Positions 27,395 through 35,844 are shown, counted from the stretch's first letter. The stretch: DNA of 64,000 nucleotides from JALORV01 sp963712485 (GCA_963712485.1 CAVQID010000019.1:186001-250000), one strand, 5' to 3'. A program made the numbers and translations. The notes: generated from the letters alone by a model not told the origin.

Positions 27395-27426
27395 GCGCGG
27401 TGAAGAACCGTGGTGAACGGCCGGAC

Positions 27427-28320
27427 TCAGCCGCGTGAGTGCGACTCGCTCGGCATGATGCTCCAGTGGAGCTTCTGGCGCAGCGTGGCGAAGAAGTTGT
27501 AGCCCAGCGGATGCAGCAGCGTGACAAGGTCGTGGCTGCGGCGCGCGCGCACGATGTCTCCGGGCACCAGGCTCGAATAGGCCTGCATGTCGAAGTGCGC
27601 ACTCGCGTCGCGCACGTCGGTGATCTCGATCTCGACGACCACGTCGTCTGGCAGCACGATCGGGCGGTTCGAGAGCGTCTGCGGCGCAACCGGCACCAGC
27701 AGCAGGCCCGCCAGGCTCGGATACAGGATTGGCCCGTCGGCCGACAGCGCGTAGGCGGTCGATCCTGTCGGGGTCGCCAGGATCACGCCGTCGGCACGTT
27801 GGTTGTACATCGTCACGCCGTCGACACGCACCGTGTATTCGACCATGCCGCCGGTGACGCCGCGCGACACCACCACATCGTTCACCGCCATCGCGTGGTA
27901 CGCGACTTTTCCGGCGCGCCGCACCTCGGCGTCGAGCACGACGCGACGGTCGGTCTCGTAGCGGCCGCCGAGCATGGCCGGCAGCGTCTCGTCGATCTGG
28001 TCGAGCGCGATGTCGGTCATGAATCCGAGCCGGCCGTGGTTGATGCCGATCAGCGGCACCCTGAACGGCGCCAGCTCGCGGGCGATACCCAGCATCGTGC
28101 CGTCGCCGCCCAAAACCACGGCCACGTCGGCCTGCTTGCCGATCGAGTGCACCGTATGCGCCTCGACGCCGTTGAGTCCGACATGCTCTGCGGTTCCCAG
28201 GTCGAACAGGACTTTCGCGCCGGCCGCCTCGATGATGGCGGCGATGGCAAGCAGCGGGTCGCGAATGCCTTCCGCACGTGGCTTGCCGAACAGGGCGACG
28301 TTCCGGAAGGGCTGGGACAT
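27427..28320 (-). CDS. nadK: NAD kinase
   Basis: 297 residues. The catalytic GGDGTML motif (AVVLGGDGTMLGIAREL), INHGRLGFMTD and the substrate loop LATPTGSTAYALSADGPI are all present. It phosphorylates NAD to NADP. The ATG at 28320 begins the family N-terminus MSQPFRNVALFGKP; the open frame extends upstream but without homology. It diverges from hrcA across 83 bp. Confidence 0.96.
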   Translation of the reverse strand: MSQPFRNVALFGKPRAEGIRDPLLAIAAIIEAAGAKVLFDLGTAEHVGLNGVEAHTVHSIGKQADVAVVLGGDGTMLGIARELAPFRVPLIGINHGRLGFMTDIALDQIDETLPAMLGGRYETDRRVVLDAEVRRAGKVAYHAMAVNDVVVSRGVTGGMVEYTVRVDGVTMYNQRADGVILATPTGSTAYALSADGPILYPSLAGLLLVPVAPQTLSNRPIVLPDDVVVEIEITDVRDASAHFDMQAYSSLVPGDIVRARRSHDLVTLLHPLGYNFFATLRQKLHWSIMPSESHSRG

Positions 28321-28403
28321 GGTTCGATTATGCAGGAGGCGAAATACCCGGCCAGACGGATGGGCGCCACCGCACCGCGACGCCAACCGTCATAGAATTT
28401 GCC

Positions 28404-29417
28404 ATGCTCGACGAACGTGCCCGGACGCTGTTGAAGACGCTGATCGAGCGCTATGTCGCCGACGGTCAGCCGGTCGGCTCGCGTGCGCTGTCGCGGCTTT
28501 CCGGTCTGGAGCTGTCGCCGGCGACGATACGCAACGTCATGGCGGACCTGGAGGACATGGGTTTCGTTGCCAGTCCGCACACGTCGGCCGGCCGCATCCC
28601 GACGCCGCGCGGCTACCGTTTCTTCGTCGACACGTTGCTGACACTGAAGCCGGTCGAGGAGCAGCAGGCAAGCATCATCGAAGGCCAGCTGCGGGGCGGC
28701 GATCCGCAGCGCGCGATGCAGACCGCGGCGCAGCTGCTGTCCAGCCTGTCCCAGTTTGCCGGCGTCGTGCTGACGCCGCGCCGCTCGCCATCGTTCAAGC
28801 AACTCGAGTTCGTGCGCCTGTCGGACCGCCGGGTGCTGCTGATCATCGTCACCCCCGAAGGCGACGTGCAGAACCGCATCCTGCTGACGCGGTCCCCGTT
28901 CACGCAGTCGCAGCTGACCGAGGCGGCGAACATGCTGAACGAGCACTTCGCCGGGCTGAGCTTCAGCGAGGCACGGATGCGGCTGCATTCCGACTTGCGG
29001 CAACTGAGCGCCGAAATTTCCGCGCTGATGGAAGCGGCGGTGCAGGTAGGTAGCGAGGCGGAGGCCGAATCCGATTCCGTGGTTGTATCCGGTGAGCGCA
29101 ATCTGTTCGGTATCACCGACCTGGCGACCGATGTCGCTACGCTGCGGCGGCTGTTCGATCTGTTCGAACACAAGACGCGGCTGATCCACCTTCTCGACAC
29201 GTCGATCGGCGCCGAGGGTGTGCAGATTTACATCGGCGGCGAATCGCAGCTGGTGCCGATGGACGAGATGAGCATGGTGGTGGCGCCCTATGAGGTCGAC
29301 GGCAAGGTGGTCGGCACGCTCGGCGTCGTCGGGCCGACGCGCATGGCTTACGAGCGCGTCATTCCCATCGTCGACATCACCGCGAAGCTGCTGTCGAACG
29401 CCCTTTCCCAGAATTAG
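28404..29417 (+). CDS. hrcA: Heat-inducible transcription repressor HrcA
   Basis: 337 residues. N-terminal winged helix with RALSRLSGLELSPATIRNVM and the following SPHTSAGRIPTPRGYRFFVD, a HrcA hallmark; the C-terminal GAF-like part ends GPTRMAYERVIPIVDI. HrcA binds CIRCE operators and is folded by GroEL. No CIRCE inverted repeat was found upstream of grpE, dnaK or dnaJ here, so its targets (probably groESL) are outside the window. TAGAAT at 28393-28398 lies too close to the ATG for a usual leader. Confidence 0.96.
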   Translation: MLDERARTLLKTLIERYVADGQPVGSRALSRLSGLELSPATIRNVMADLEDMGFVASPHTSAGRIPTPRGYRFFVDTLLTLKPVEEQQASIIEGQLRGGDPQRAMQTAAQLLSSLSQFAGVVLTPRRSPSFKQLEFVRLSDRRVLLIIVTPEGDVQNRILLTRSPFTQSQLTEAANMLNEHFAGLSFSEARMRLHSDLRQLSAEISALMEAAVQVGSEAEAESDSVVVSGERNLFGITDLATDVATLRRLFDLFEHKTRLIHLLDTSIGAEGVQIYIGGESQLVPMDEMSMVVAPYEVDGKVVGTLGVVGPTRMAYERVIPIVDITAKLLSNALSQN

Positions 29418-29448
29418 CTCCACCGAGAAGGGCACGACTTCCACGAAG

Positions 29449-29468
29449 GAGGTAGCTGCCGCTACCTC
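29449..29468. promoter_or_regulatory. Inverted repeat upstream of the RIC gene
   Basis: GAGGTAGC and GCTACCTC form an 8-bp perfect inverted repeat around TGCC, in the 137-bp gap between hrcA and the RIC gene. It could be an operator for a nitric-oxide or redox regulator, or a hairpin at the hrcA mRNA end; there is no T-run. The sequence does not match an NsrR or FNR site that I can recognise. Confidence 0.4.
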
Positions 29469-29554
29469 GAAGTGCCGCACTTGCGGTCGGTCAATGCCGG
29501 ACCTATGTCCCGCCAGGAGACTGCTCACTCGTTTCTTTGCGGGAGGAATCACAG

Positions 29555-30202
29555 ATGGGATATGCCGACCAAACCGTGGCCGAGATCGCAACACGGCTGC
29601 CGGGTGCGACCGAGGTGTTCCGCGCACATCGAATCGACTTCTGTTGCGGCGGCGCGCGGCCGCTCGCCGAGGCGGCCGCCGAACGCGCGGTGTCGCTCGC
29701 GCAGATCGAAGCCGAGCTTGAGCGGCTCGATGCCGGTGCACCGCGCGCTGCCCCGGACGACACGGATGCGTTGATCGAACACATCCTGTCGCGTTATCAC
29801 GAGACGCATCGTCGCGAACTGCCGGAACTCGTGCGCCTGGCGGCGCGGGTCGAGGCGCGCCATGTCGGCCACGCCAGCGTGCCGATCGGTCTGCAGGCGG
29901 CGCTCGAGGAACTGTCCGGCGCGCTCGACGAGCACATGGCGAAGGAGGAGCAGATCCTGTTTCCGATGATGAGGCACGGCGGCCACCCGATGATTACCGC
30001 GCCGATATCGCGCATGCGCTTCGAGCACGACGAGCACGGCGAGCGGCTGGCGAACCTGGAGTCCCTGACGGGCGATCTGCAGCTTCCGGAGGACGCCTGC
30101 CCGACGTGGCGCGCGCTTTATGCCGGACTGCGCAAGCTGATCGACGACGTGCACGAGCACGTGCACCTCGAAAACAACATCCTCTTCCCGCGGTTCGCCT
30201 GA
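29555..30202 (+). CDS. Iron-sulfur cluster repair protein, RIC/ScdA/YtfE family
   Basis: 215 residues. The N-terminal ScdA_N domain carries HRIDFCCGGARPL with the CC pair; the C-terminal hemerythrin-like domain supplies the di-iron ligands in SRYHETHRRELPE, LDEHMAKEEQILFPMM, RFEHDEHGE and HEHVHLENNILFPRF. RIC proteins restore Fe-S clusters damaged by nitric oxide or peroxide. GGGAGGA lies 7 nt before ATG 29555. The gene is not part of the usual hrcA-hemH neighbourhood and sits between hrcA and a repeat element. Confidence 0.94.
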   Translation: MGYADQTVAEIATRLPGATEVFRAHRIDFCCGGARPLAEAAAERAVSLAQIEAELERLDAGAPRAAPDDTDALIEHILSRYHETHRRELPELVRLAARVEARHVGHASVPIGLQAALEELSGALDEHMAKEEQILFPMMRHGGHPMITAPISRMRFEHDEHGERLANLESLTGDLQLPEDACPTWRALYAGLRKLIDDVHEHVHLENNILFPRFA

Positions 30203-30268
30203 GCGCACGTGGCTTTCCCAGTGCACCAAACGCCGCGTGGCGAGGGACAGTGCCGTGCCCTTGAGGTC

Positions 30269-30388
30269 CGGCGGAGCGCGGGGCTGTTCCGGAGCGCAGC
30301 CGACTGATCAGTTTGAGCGGATCGCGCGATGCGCGAACCGTGCCGCCGTAGGGTGCACGAGCGCGCTGCAGGCGCGCGTACACCTGAG
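30269..30388 (+). repeat. Dispersed intergenic repeat, copy B
   Basis: About 120 bp between the convergent RIC and DUF5666 genes, aligned with copy A at 25505-25622 in the same orientation. It shares the 17-bp core TCCGGAGCGCAGCCGAC and the downstream GTGCACG and TACAC blocks. Like copy A it lies between two 3' ends. Imperfect internal dyads (GGCTG/CAGCC) suggest a folded RNA or DNA structure. No transposase is linked. Confidence 0.6.
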
Positions 30389-30393
30389 GCGAA

Positions 30394-32229
30394 TCAGCGG
30401 AACTTCACCCGGCTTGCCGTCAGCAGCCCGTTGGCGATCGTGCCTTCGACTTCGAGGTCCGTGCCGTTGACGATTTCGTCGATCTTGCGGTTGCCCGGTA
30501 CGACCTGCGGGGTGCCCGCAACGCTGACGCGTTGTGATCCCACCAGGAACTCCAAAAGGTCGGGCGGCGTGCGTCCGCTGACCAGACCTCGCACCGACGC
30601 GTTGCTGCTCGTCATGTCCTTGATCTCGACCGTGCTGGCGACCAGCTGACCGTTGATCTTTACCGCTTCGATCGACACGCTGGAGCCGTTCTTCAGGTCG
30701 GCAACCGTGGCGACCGCGTTTTTCTTGCGATAGACGGTTGCAGGGGTCAGCGTGACCGTCGAACCGTTGACGACCACCGAGGCGGGCTGAACGTTGCTGG
30801 CGATGCCGTCGATCGAGAATGTCGGCGGATCCTGAACGTTGTCCATGAACTGGATTTCGTCGGCAATGAAGTTCACACCGTCGTAGCTGCCGTCGACCTT
30901 GACGTCGCGACCGGCGACGAGGTCGGCCGCGACGCCCTTCTTGTAGCGGGTGGCAGCGGTGGCCTTGACGTCGTAAGGCAGCGGCGACAGGCGGAACGTG
31001 CGCGTTTCGCCGGCAACCGTCACCGGAGCCGCGACCGTGCCGAACAGCACGCGCGCGACGCTGGTCGGCGCGGGCAGGAACTCCAGTTTCGCGACCTCGA
31101 CGACGCCGTTGACCAGCGGCCCTTCGGCCTTGATCTGCGCGCCGTTGCCGAGGTTGCTGGCGTCACCGCGCAGATAGGTGGTCTGTGCAGTGACCCGTGC
31201 GGCGGCATTGCGCACACGGAACGGGCTGGTGACACCGACGAAATCGGTCACCGGGCCGTTGAGTTCGATCTGCGACGGCGCGGTGGCCAAGAGCTCGACC
31301 CGCGTGGCCCGTAGCACGTTGCCAGCGTAAGCGCCGGTGGCGCGCGCTGATCGGCCGTTGCGCAGGTCGGCTGCACCGCCGCCGACGAACTGCGCACTGC
31401 TGGCGTCGACGGCGAGGCCCGCGATACGCAGGCTGGACACGCTCTGGAAGTCGCTGATGACGCCATCGACGGTCAGGACGGCATTGGCCGGCACCGCGAG
31501 TCCGCCGATGCGGATCACGCGCGCGACGAGTTCGCCGTTGACGAGGCCCTGGTCGGTCCACACGGCCACGCGCTGGCCATTGGCGAGGGACTGGCCGGCC
31601 GGCACCACGGCCGCCTGCGCAGCCTGGATCTTCAGCGCACCGATATTGAAAGCGCCGTTCGCGAGGCTGCTCACCGTGCCGGCGACGCGCAGCAGGCCGG
31701 AGCCCACGCGCAGTTCGATCCGCGTCGCCTGGATCTCGCCTGCGGTATTGCGCTGGCCGTGTACCTCAACGACGGATCCGGTCGCCAGGTCCGTCAGCGC
31801 AGCGAAGCCATCGAATACGGTGGGCGCCGCCGGGTCCGCATTGACCTTGACGGTTTGCCCGAGCACGAGGAGGCTCGTCGCCGCCACCGATGCAACCGGC
31901 CCGATGACTTCCGTGCCCACGGTCGCCTTCGAAATCTTGTTCGACTGGTGTTCGAACTGGATCTGCATTCCCAGGCGCACCGCGTCGACGCTGACCGACG
32001 TCAGCTGGTCGGGACGCTCATCGAGCTGGAACTGTGCAGCGGTCTCATCGTAGTGCTGGCCGCTGATGATGATGCTGCCGAAGCCGCCGACGGTGCCGAC
32101 ACCCGCGGTCACGACCGGCGCGCCGCTGCCGCCGCCGCCGATGCGCGCGACCATTTCACCGCCACCGCCGCCGCATCCGGCGAGAAGTGCGGTCACCAAC
32201 CACGCAATGATGAATCGCATTGACTTCAT
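30394..32229 (-). CDS. DUF5666 repeat lipoprotein
   Basis: 611 residues. The signal peptide has a lipobox LLAGC (Cys about residue 19) followed by a Gly-rich linker. The rest is about six to eight repeated beta-barrel units of roughly 65-75 residues, each with a pattern like G.V....NG...V....DAS...F.GG.A.DL..G..V and a following V.A..VE strand: DUF5666 domains (OB-like). The function is unknown; surface or periplasmic structural role likely. Its ATG overlaps the stop of the DUF6502 gene (ATGA), so the two are translationally coupled. Confidence 0.85.
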   Translation of the reverse strand: MKSMRFIIAWLVTALLAGCGGGGGEMVARIGGGGSGAPVVTAGVGTVGGFGSIIISGQHYDETAAQFQLDERPDQLTSVSVDAVRLGMQIQFEHQSNKISKATVGTEVIGPVASVAATSLLVLGQTVKVNADPAAPTVFDGFAALTDLATGSVVEVHGQRNTAGEIQATRIELRVGSGLLRVAGTVSSLANGAFNIGALKIQAAQAAVVPAGQSLANGQRVAVWTDQGLVNGELVARVIRIGGLAVPANAVLTVDGVISDFQSVSSLRIAGLAVDASSAQFVGGGAADLRNGRSARATGAYAGNVLRATRVELLATAPSQIELNGPVTDFVGVTSPFRVRNAAARVTAQTTYLRGDASNLGNGAQIKAEGPLVNGVVEVAKLEFLPAPTSVARVLFGTVAAPVTVAGETRTFRLSPLPYDVKATAATRYKKGVAADLVAGRDVKVDGSYDGVNFIADEIQFMDNVQDPPTFSIDGIASNVQPASVVVNGSTVTLTPATVYRKKNAVATVADLKNGSSVSIEAVKINGQLVASTVEIKDMTSSNASVRGLVSGRTPPDLLEFLVGSQRVSVAGTPQVVPGNRKIDEIVNGTDLEVEGTIANGLLTASRVKFR

Positions 32230-33110
32230 GGGTTCGGGTCCTTCGTATCCTCGAGCGGCAGGTCCGGCGGTCCCGACAGTGGGGTTGCGGCTTCCGAGTA
32301 GAAAAATGTTCCAAACCGCATCCGCATGGCCTGCGAACCGGGCGAGCCCTGCTCATCGATGCGCGCCCGTTCATTCGCCAGCGCGAACATCCGGCGCAGA
32401 GCCGACTCCCAGATCCGTCGTGACAGGCGCTGCAGTTCCATCACCGACTCGGCGGTCAGCTCGTCTGCATAAATGCTCTGTTCGAGAAACGGACCCGGGG
32501 CGCCCTGCTTTACCGCCCGCAGATTCACGGCGGCCGCCGCCAGGTGGTCGGCAACGTTCGTGCGCACGTAGCCCAGGGTCTTGGCGAAATCCTCGCGCGG
32601 CACGAAGCTGCCGGCACGCAGGCGGACGGTCTCGGCCTGCACTTCGGCGAGCCCGAGTCGCACCAGTTCATCAAGGATCGAGCGCGGATGAAAGTCGCGC
32701 GAGATGGACTGGGCCAGTTGCTCGAACGAGGGCTCTTCCGGCGTGCGCCCCCGCATCGGCAGCACCTTCGGCATACCGTCGACATCGAGGTAATTCGGGT
32801 CGTTGTTCCAGCGCATGAAGATCTCGTCGGGCAGCGACTGCATGCGGTCGAGGCCGCCGGCCCGCAGCAGGCCGTCCGAGGTCAGCGCCCGGACGTCCTT
32901 CCGATGGATGCCCGACAGCAGGCTGATCGCCGAATCCGTGACCTTTTTGCTGCCGCTCTCCAGTTCGGCGTGCGCCGCCCGCAGGAACGAGGTCTTCAGG
33001 GCTGTCGTGAACTGGGGATAGGTGACACCACTGGCGACGAGCAGTCGCACCAGCGGGGCCAACATCGCGAGGGTCTCTTCCAGCAGCGCGTCGGCACTGG
33101 TCGGTGTCAT
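32226..33110 (-). CDS. DUF6502 family protein
   Basis: 294 residues, cytoplasmic. The N-terminal half looks like a winged-helix/HTH arrangement (LVRLLVASGVTYPQFTTALK, TDSAISLLSGIHRKDVRAL), the C-terminal half is helical with REDFAKTLGYVRTNVADHLA. I recognise this as DUF6502, often found upstream of a DUF5666 lipoprotein gene, as here. A regulatory role toward the coupled lipoprotein gene is an inference from the HTH-like N-terminus. ATG 33110 is chosen; a GTG at 33128 would add six residues. No good Shine-Dalgarno is seen for either. Confidence 0.75.
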   Translation of the reverse strand: MTPTSADALLEETLAMLAPLVRLLVASGVTYPQFTTALKTSFLRAAHAELESGSKKVTDSAISLLSGIHRKDVRALTSDGLLRAGGLDRMQSLPDEIFMRWNNDPNYLDVDGMPKVLPMRGRTPEEPSFEQLAQSISRDFHPRSILDELVRLGLAEVQAETVRLRAGSFVPREDFAKTLGYVRTNVADHLAAAAVNLRAVKQGAPGPFLEQSIYADELTAESVMELQRLSRRIWESALRRMFALANERARIDEQGSPGSQAMRMRFGTFFYSEAATPLSGPPDLPLEDTKDPNP

Positions 33111-33333
33111 GGGGTTTTCGGTGTTCACGTCTGTAATTGTTGCTTTAATTCGCCTGTAACGGGCCCCCGGCGTGGGATTATTTCCCTCGCGCCCGCTACC
33201 TGCGATCCACCACTTGGGCTCGCGGCTTCTGGTTAAACCGCCCGGATGATGAGGGCACTTAGGCCCTTGAGGTGACCCCCCTAGAATGCCGCCCGTGGCG
33301 GTCCGCTGGATCGCATCAAAAGGCCCCCAAAGC

Positions 33334-34446
33334 ATGGCTTTTTTGCCTGAACCCCCCTACCGCCATGGCGTGCCGGGCCGCACGGCGGTCCTGCTGGTGA
33401 ATCTGGGCACGCCGGCGGCGCCCGTCGCGGGGCCGGTGCGCGCTTACTTAAGGCAATTCCTGTCGGATCCCCGGGTGGTGGAGATCCCCAGGCTCGCCTG
33501 GTGGCCGATCCTCAACGGCATCATCCTGACGCTGCGACCGCGCAAATCGGCGGCCAAGTACGCGGCAATCTGGACCGATGCGGGGTCGCCGTTGCTGGTC
33601 CATTCAAAAGAGCAGTCCGTGTTGCTGCGCGGCTACCTCGGCGAGCGCGGCATCGATGCGGACGTCGTGCTGGCGATGCGCTATGGCGAGCCCTCGATTG
33701 CCGCGGCGCTGCAGGCCCTGGCCAAGGCACATACCGAGCGCATGCTGATTTTGCCGATGTACCCGCAATATTCGGCCACGACCACGGCGTCCGCGTTCGA
33801 CGCGGTGTTCGAGGTGCTGGCGAAGACGCGCAACGTGCCGGAGGTGCGCTGGGTCAAGCACTTCCACGACCACCCGGGCTACATCGCCGCGCTGCGGCGG
33901 TCAGTGCTTGACCACTGGAAGCGCCATGGTCGGGCGCAGGAGCGCGGCGGCAAGCTGGTGATGAGCTTTCACGGCGTTCCCAAGCGCACTTTGATGCTCG
34001 GCGACCCGTACCACTGCGAATGCCAGAAGACCGGGCGGCTGCTGGCCGAGTCGCTGGGCCTGGCGCCCGACGAATACGTCCTGACATTCCAGTCCCGTTT
34101 CGGTCGCGCCGAATGGCTGCAGCCATACACAGCGCCGACGCTGGAAGCCCTCGCGCGCGGCGGCGCCGAAGTGGTCGACGTCATCTGTCCCGGATTCCCG
34201 GCCGATTGCCTCGAGACCTTGGAGGAGATCGCGATGGAAGGACGGGACACCTTCATCGCAGCCGGCGGCAAGGAGTACCGCTACATCGCCTGCCTCAACG
34301 GCGCGCCGGCATTCATTTCGGCAATGGCCGATCTGTGCACGCAACACATGCAAGGCTGGCCGATCGAGCGGGGGCCGGACGCGGCGCGCGCGGCCGAGGC
34401 CGAGCAGAGCCGAAGTCGCGCGCGAGCGCTGGGAGCGGAGCAATGA
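33334..34446 (+). CDS. hemH: Ferrochelatase
   Basis: 370 residues. TAVLLVNLGTPAAP at the start, the catalytic-His region LVMSFHGVPKRTL, TFQSRFGRAEWLQPYT and VICPGFPADCLETLEEI. It inserts ferrous iron into protoporphyrin IX at the inner membrane, the last step of heme synthesis. ATG 33334 gives the family start; the open frame begins 48 nt earlier. The C-terminal 25 residues are Ala/Arg-rich and variable. hemH between hrcA and grpE is the normal betaproteobacterial order. Confidence 0.96.
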   Translation: MAFLPEPPYRHGVPGRTAVLLVNLGTPAAPVAGPVRAYLRQFLSDPRVVEIPRLAWWPILNGIILTLRPRKSAAKYAAIWTDAGSPLLVHSKEQSVLLRGYLGERGIDADVVLAMRYGEPSIAAALQALAKAHTERMLILPMYPQYSATTTASAFDAVFEVLAKTRNVPEVRWVKHFHDHPGYIAALRRSVLDHWKRHGRAQERGGKLVMSFHGVPKRTLMLGDPYHCECQKTGRLLAESLGLAPDEYVLTFQSRFGRAEWLQPYTAPTLEALARGGAEVVDVICPGFPADCLETLEEIAMEGRDTFIAAGGKEYRYIACLNGAPAFISAMADLCTQHMQGWPIERGPDAARAAEAEQSRSRARALGAEQ

Positions 34447-34498
34447 CGTCAGGCGCGTCGGCGCGCCTTGACAGCGGCGGGTAAGCGAGAGAATCGAC

Positions 34499-34855
34499 CT
34501 AAGACGTCTGCGGCCGCAGCGACAGCGCGTTGCCGTTGACCTGAACGACGTCACCGACTTTGAATCCCGCCGCCAGCTGCTGCACGACGCGCGTCGAGCC
34601 GTCGAGCATCTGCACCTCGACGAAATACACCGGGGAGGAGTGCGCCGACTGTCGTACCGCGACGACAGTGCCGCAGTCGCTGCAGGCGACCGTGATGGCC
34701 TGCGGCGGCACCGCTCGAGCGGGGCGTGTATTGGCGTTGATCAGCGCAATGATCGCGATGGCCGCGAGTCCGAGCAGCGCCATAGGCGCCTGAGCCGCGA
34801 ACGTCTCGGCGCCGTGGGGCGTCGAATCCTGCTTGGGTCCCGTCATGCTCATCAT
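34499..34855 (-). CDS. Small membrane protein with CxxC motif (SlyB-like C-terminal segment)
   Basis: 118 residues starting at ATG-ATG (34855/34852). One hydrophobic helix (MALLGLAAIAIIALINA, about residues 26-42) is followed by TVACSDCGTVVAV, with a CxxC pair, and a small beta domain VEVQMLDGSTRVVQQLAAGF then KVGDVVQVNGNAL. This resembles the soluble tail of Gly-zipper/SlyB-type envelope proteins common in betaproteobacteria but without their Gly-zipper. Orientation and role are unknown. The gene converges with hemH (52 bp apart). Confidence 0.7.
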   Translation of the reverse strand: MMSMTGPKQDSTPHGAETFAAQAPMALLGLAAIAIIALINANTRPARAVPPQAITVACSDCGTVVAVRQSAHSSPVYFVEVQMLDGSTRVVQQLAAGFKVGDVVQVNGNALSLRPQTS

Positions 34856-35235
34856 CGAGTCGAGATCAGTGGTGACTTTGTACTGATTGCCGTCGTGCGA
34901 AGGAAGATCATCCGATCCCACGTTACCGCGAGAGCGCTCGGGTGACCTCTCATCCGAAGCGATGACGACGGCTGCAAGCGGGCGCCGAGTGGCGTGTGCC
35001 GGCCGACAGACGTTGCGAAAGCGCCCAGGCCTGCGCATGCGCGCGCGTCGATGGCTACGGCCGTGCGAGCAGGTGTTCTTCGGACAAAGCGTTCCAGCTG
35101 TGGCGAGTGGCCGGAAAGCTCGGGAAGACCGCGGCGGCCGTGTGCAAATCTTTCGGCGCCGCGGCTTGAATTCGGCGCGTCCGCCCACAACTCCGCTAAG
35201 TAGCTGAAATCAAAACAGAAAGCTGGAGGAGAGCA
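34856..35235. other. Intergenic region between the small membrane protein gene and grpE
   Basis: 380 bp holding the divergent promoters of a minus-strand membrane protein gene and of grpE. Open frames in it overlap on both strands and show no homology. The only convincing element is the heat-shock promoter candidate at 35165-35192. No CIRCE-like inverted repeat is present. Confidence 0.5.
35165..35192 (+). promoter_or_regulatory. Candidate sigma-32 promoter for grpE
   Basis: CTTGAA (35165-35170), 14 bp, then CCACAACT (35185-35192), compared with the heat-shock consensus CTTGAA-N13-17-CCCCATNT. It would start transcription about 35-40 nt before the grpE ATG. A second candidate with the same spacing lies before dnaK. 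Confidence 0.5.
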
Positions 35236-35802
35236 ATGTCACACCCGGATCCCGATACGGCGGTCGAGGCGACGGCTGCGGGTCAGGAACCGCCGGCCGC
35301 CGCAGACGCGAAGGCCGCGCAGCCGTCACTCGGCTCGGCCACGGTCAGCGACGTCGAGAAGGAACTCGATACCGCGCTGGCCAAGGCGAATGAAAACTAC
35401 GATCTCTTCCTGAGGGCGAAAGCTGATGCCGAGAACATCCGCCGCCGTAACCAGGATGAGGTCGCGAAGGCGCACAAGTTCGCGATCGAATCGTTTGCCG
35501 AGGCACTGGTGCCGGTCGTCGACAGCCTGGAAAAGGCGCTAGAAGTCACGGACGCCAGCGCCCCCCAGCTGCGCGAAGGTGTCGAGCTGACGCTGCGGCA
35601 GCTGCGCTCCGCTTTCGAGAAGAACGGGCTCGCGGAGATCAATCCGGCGGGCCAGAAGTTCGATCCGCATTATCACCAGGCGATCTCGTCGGTGCCGGCG
35701 ACCGCCGAAGCGCCAGCCAACCAGGTCGTATCCGTCCTGCAGAAGGGCTGGACCATCGCTGACCGCGTGTTGCGGCCGGCGCTGGTCGTGATTGCGAAGT
35801 GA
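35236..35802 (+). CDS. grpE: Nucleotide exchange factor GrpE
   Basis: 188 residues. An acidic, Ala-rich N-terminal tail (about 1-40) is followed by a long coiled coil (LFLRAKADAENIRRRNQDE) and the C-terminal beta-wing with FDPHYHQAIS and VLQKGWTIADRVLRPALVVI, the GrpE signature. It releases ADP from DnaK. A Shine-Dalgarno GGAGGAG precedes the ATG. It heads grpE-dnaK-dnaJ. Confidence 0.96.
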   Translation: MSHPDPDTAVEATAAGQEPPAAADAKAAQPSLGSATVSDVEKELDTALAKANENYDLFLRAKADAENIRRRNQDEVAKAHKFAIESFAEALVPVVDSLEKALEVTDASAPQLREGVELTLRQLRSAFEKNGLAEINPAGQKFDPHYHQAISSVPATAEAPANQVVSVLQKGWTIADRVLRPALVVIAK

Positions 35803-35817
35803 ATTTGGGCAGGAACG

Positions 35818-35844
35818 TTGAAACCACGGGGATGGCGCGCATAT
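35818..35844 (+). promoter_or_regulatory. Candidate heat-shock promoter before dnaK
   Basis: TTGAAA at 35818-35823 (GTTGAA as the sigma-32 -35 box) and GCGCATAT at 35837-35844, which matches CCCCATNT at all but two positions. The 14-bp spacing counted from GTTGAA equals that of the grpE candidate. It lies in the 107-bp gap between grpE and dnaK and would give dnaK an internal start. Confidence 0.42.

Noticed and set aside
33259..33287. Sigma-32 promoter for hemH (CTTGAG and CCCCCTAGAAT at 33266-33287)
   Set aside because: The boxes are only a few bases apart, far from the 13-17 bp needed; TAGAAT may be an ordinary -10 box but no adequate -35 is present.
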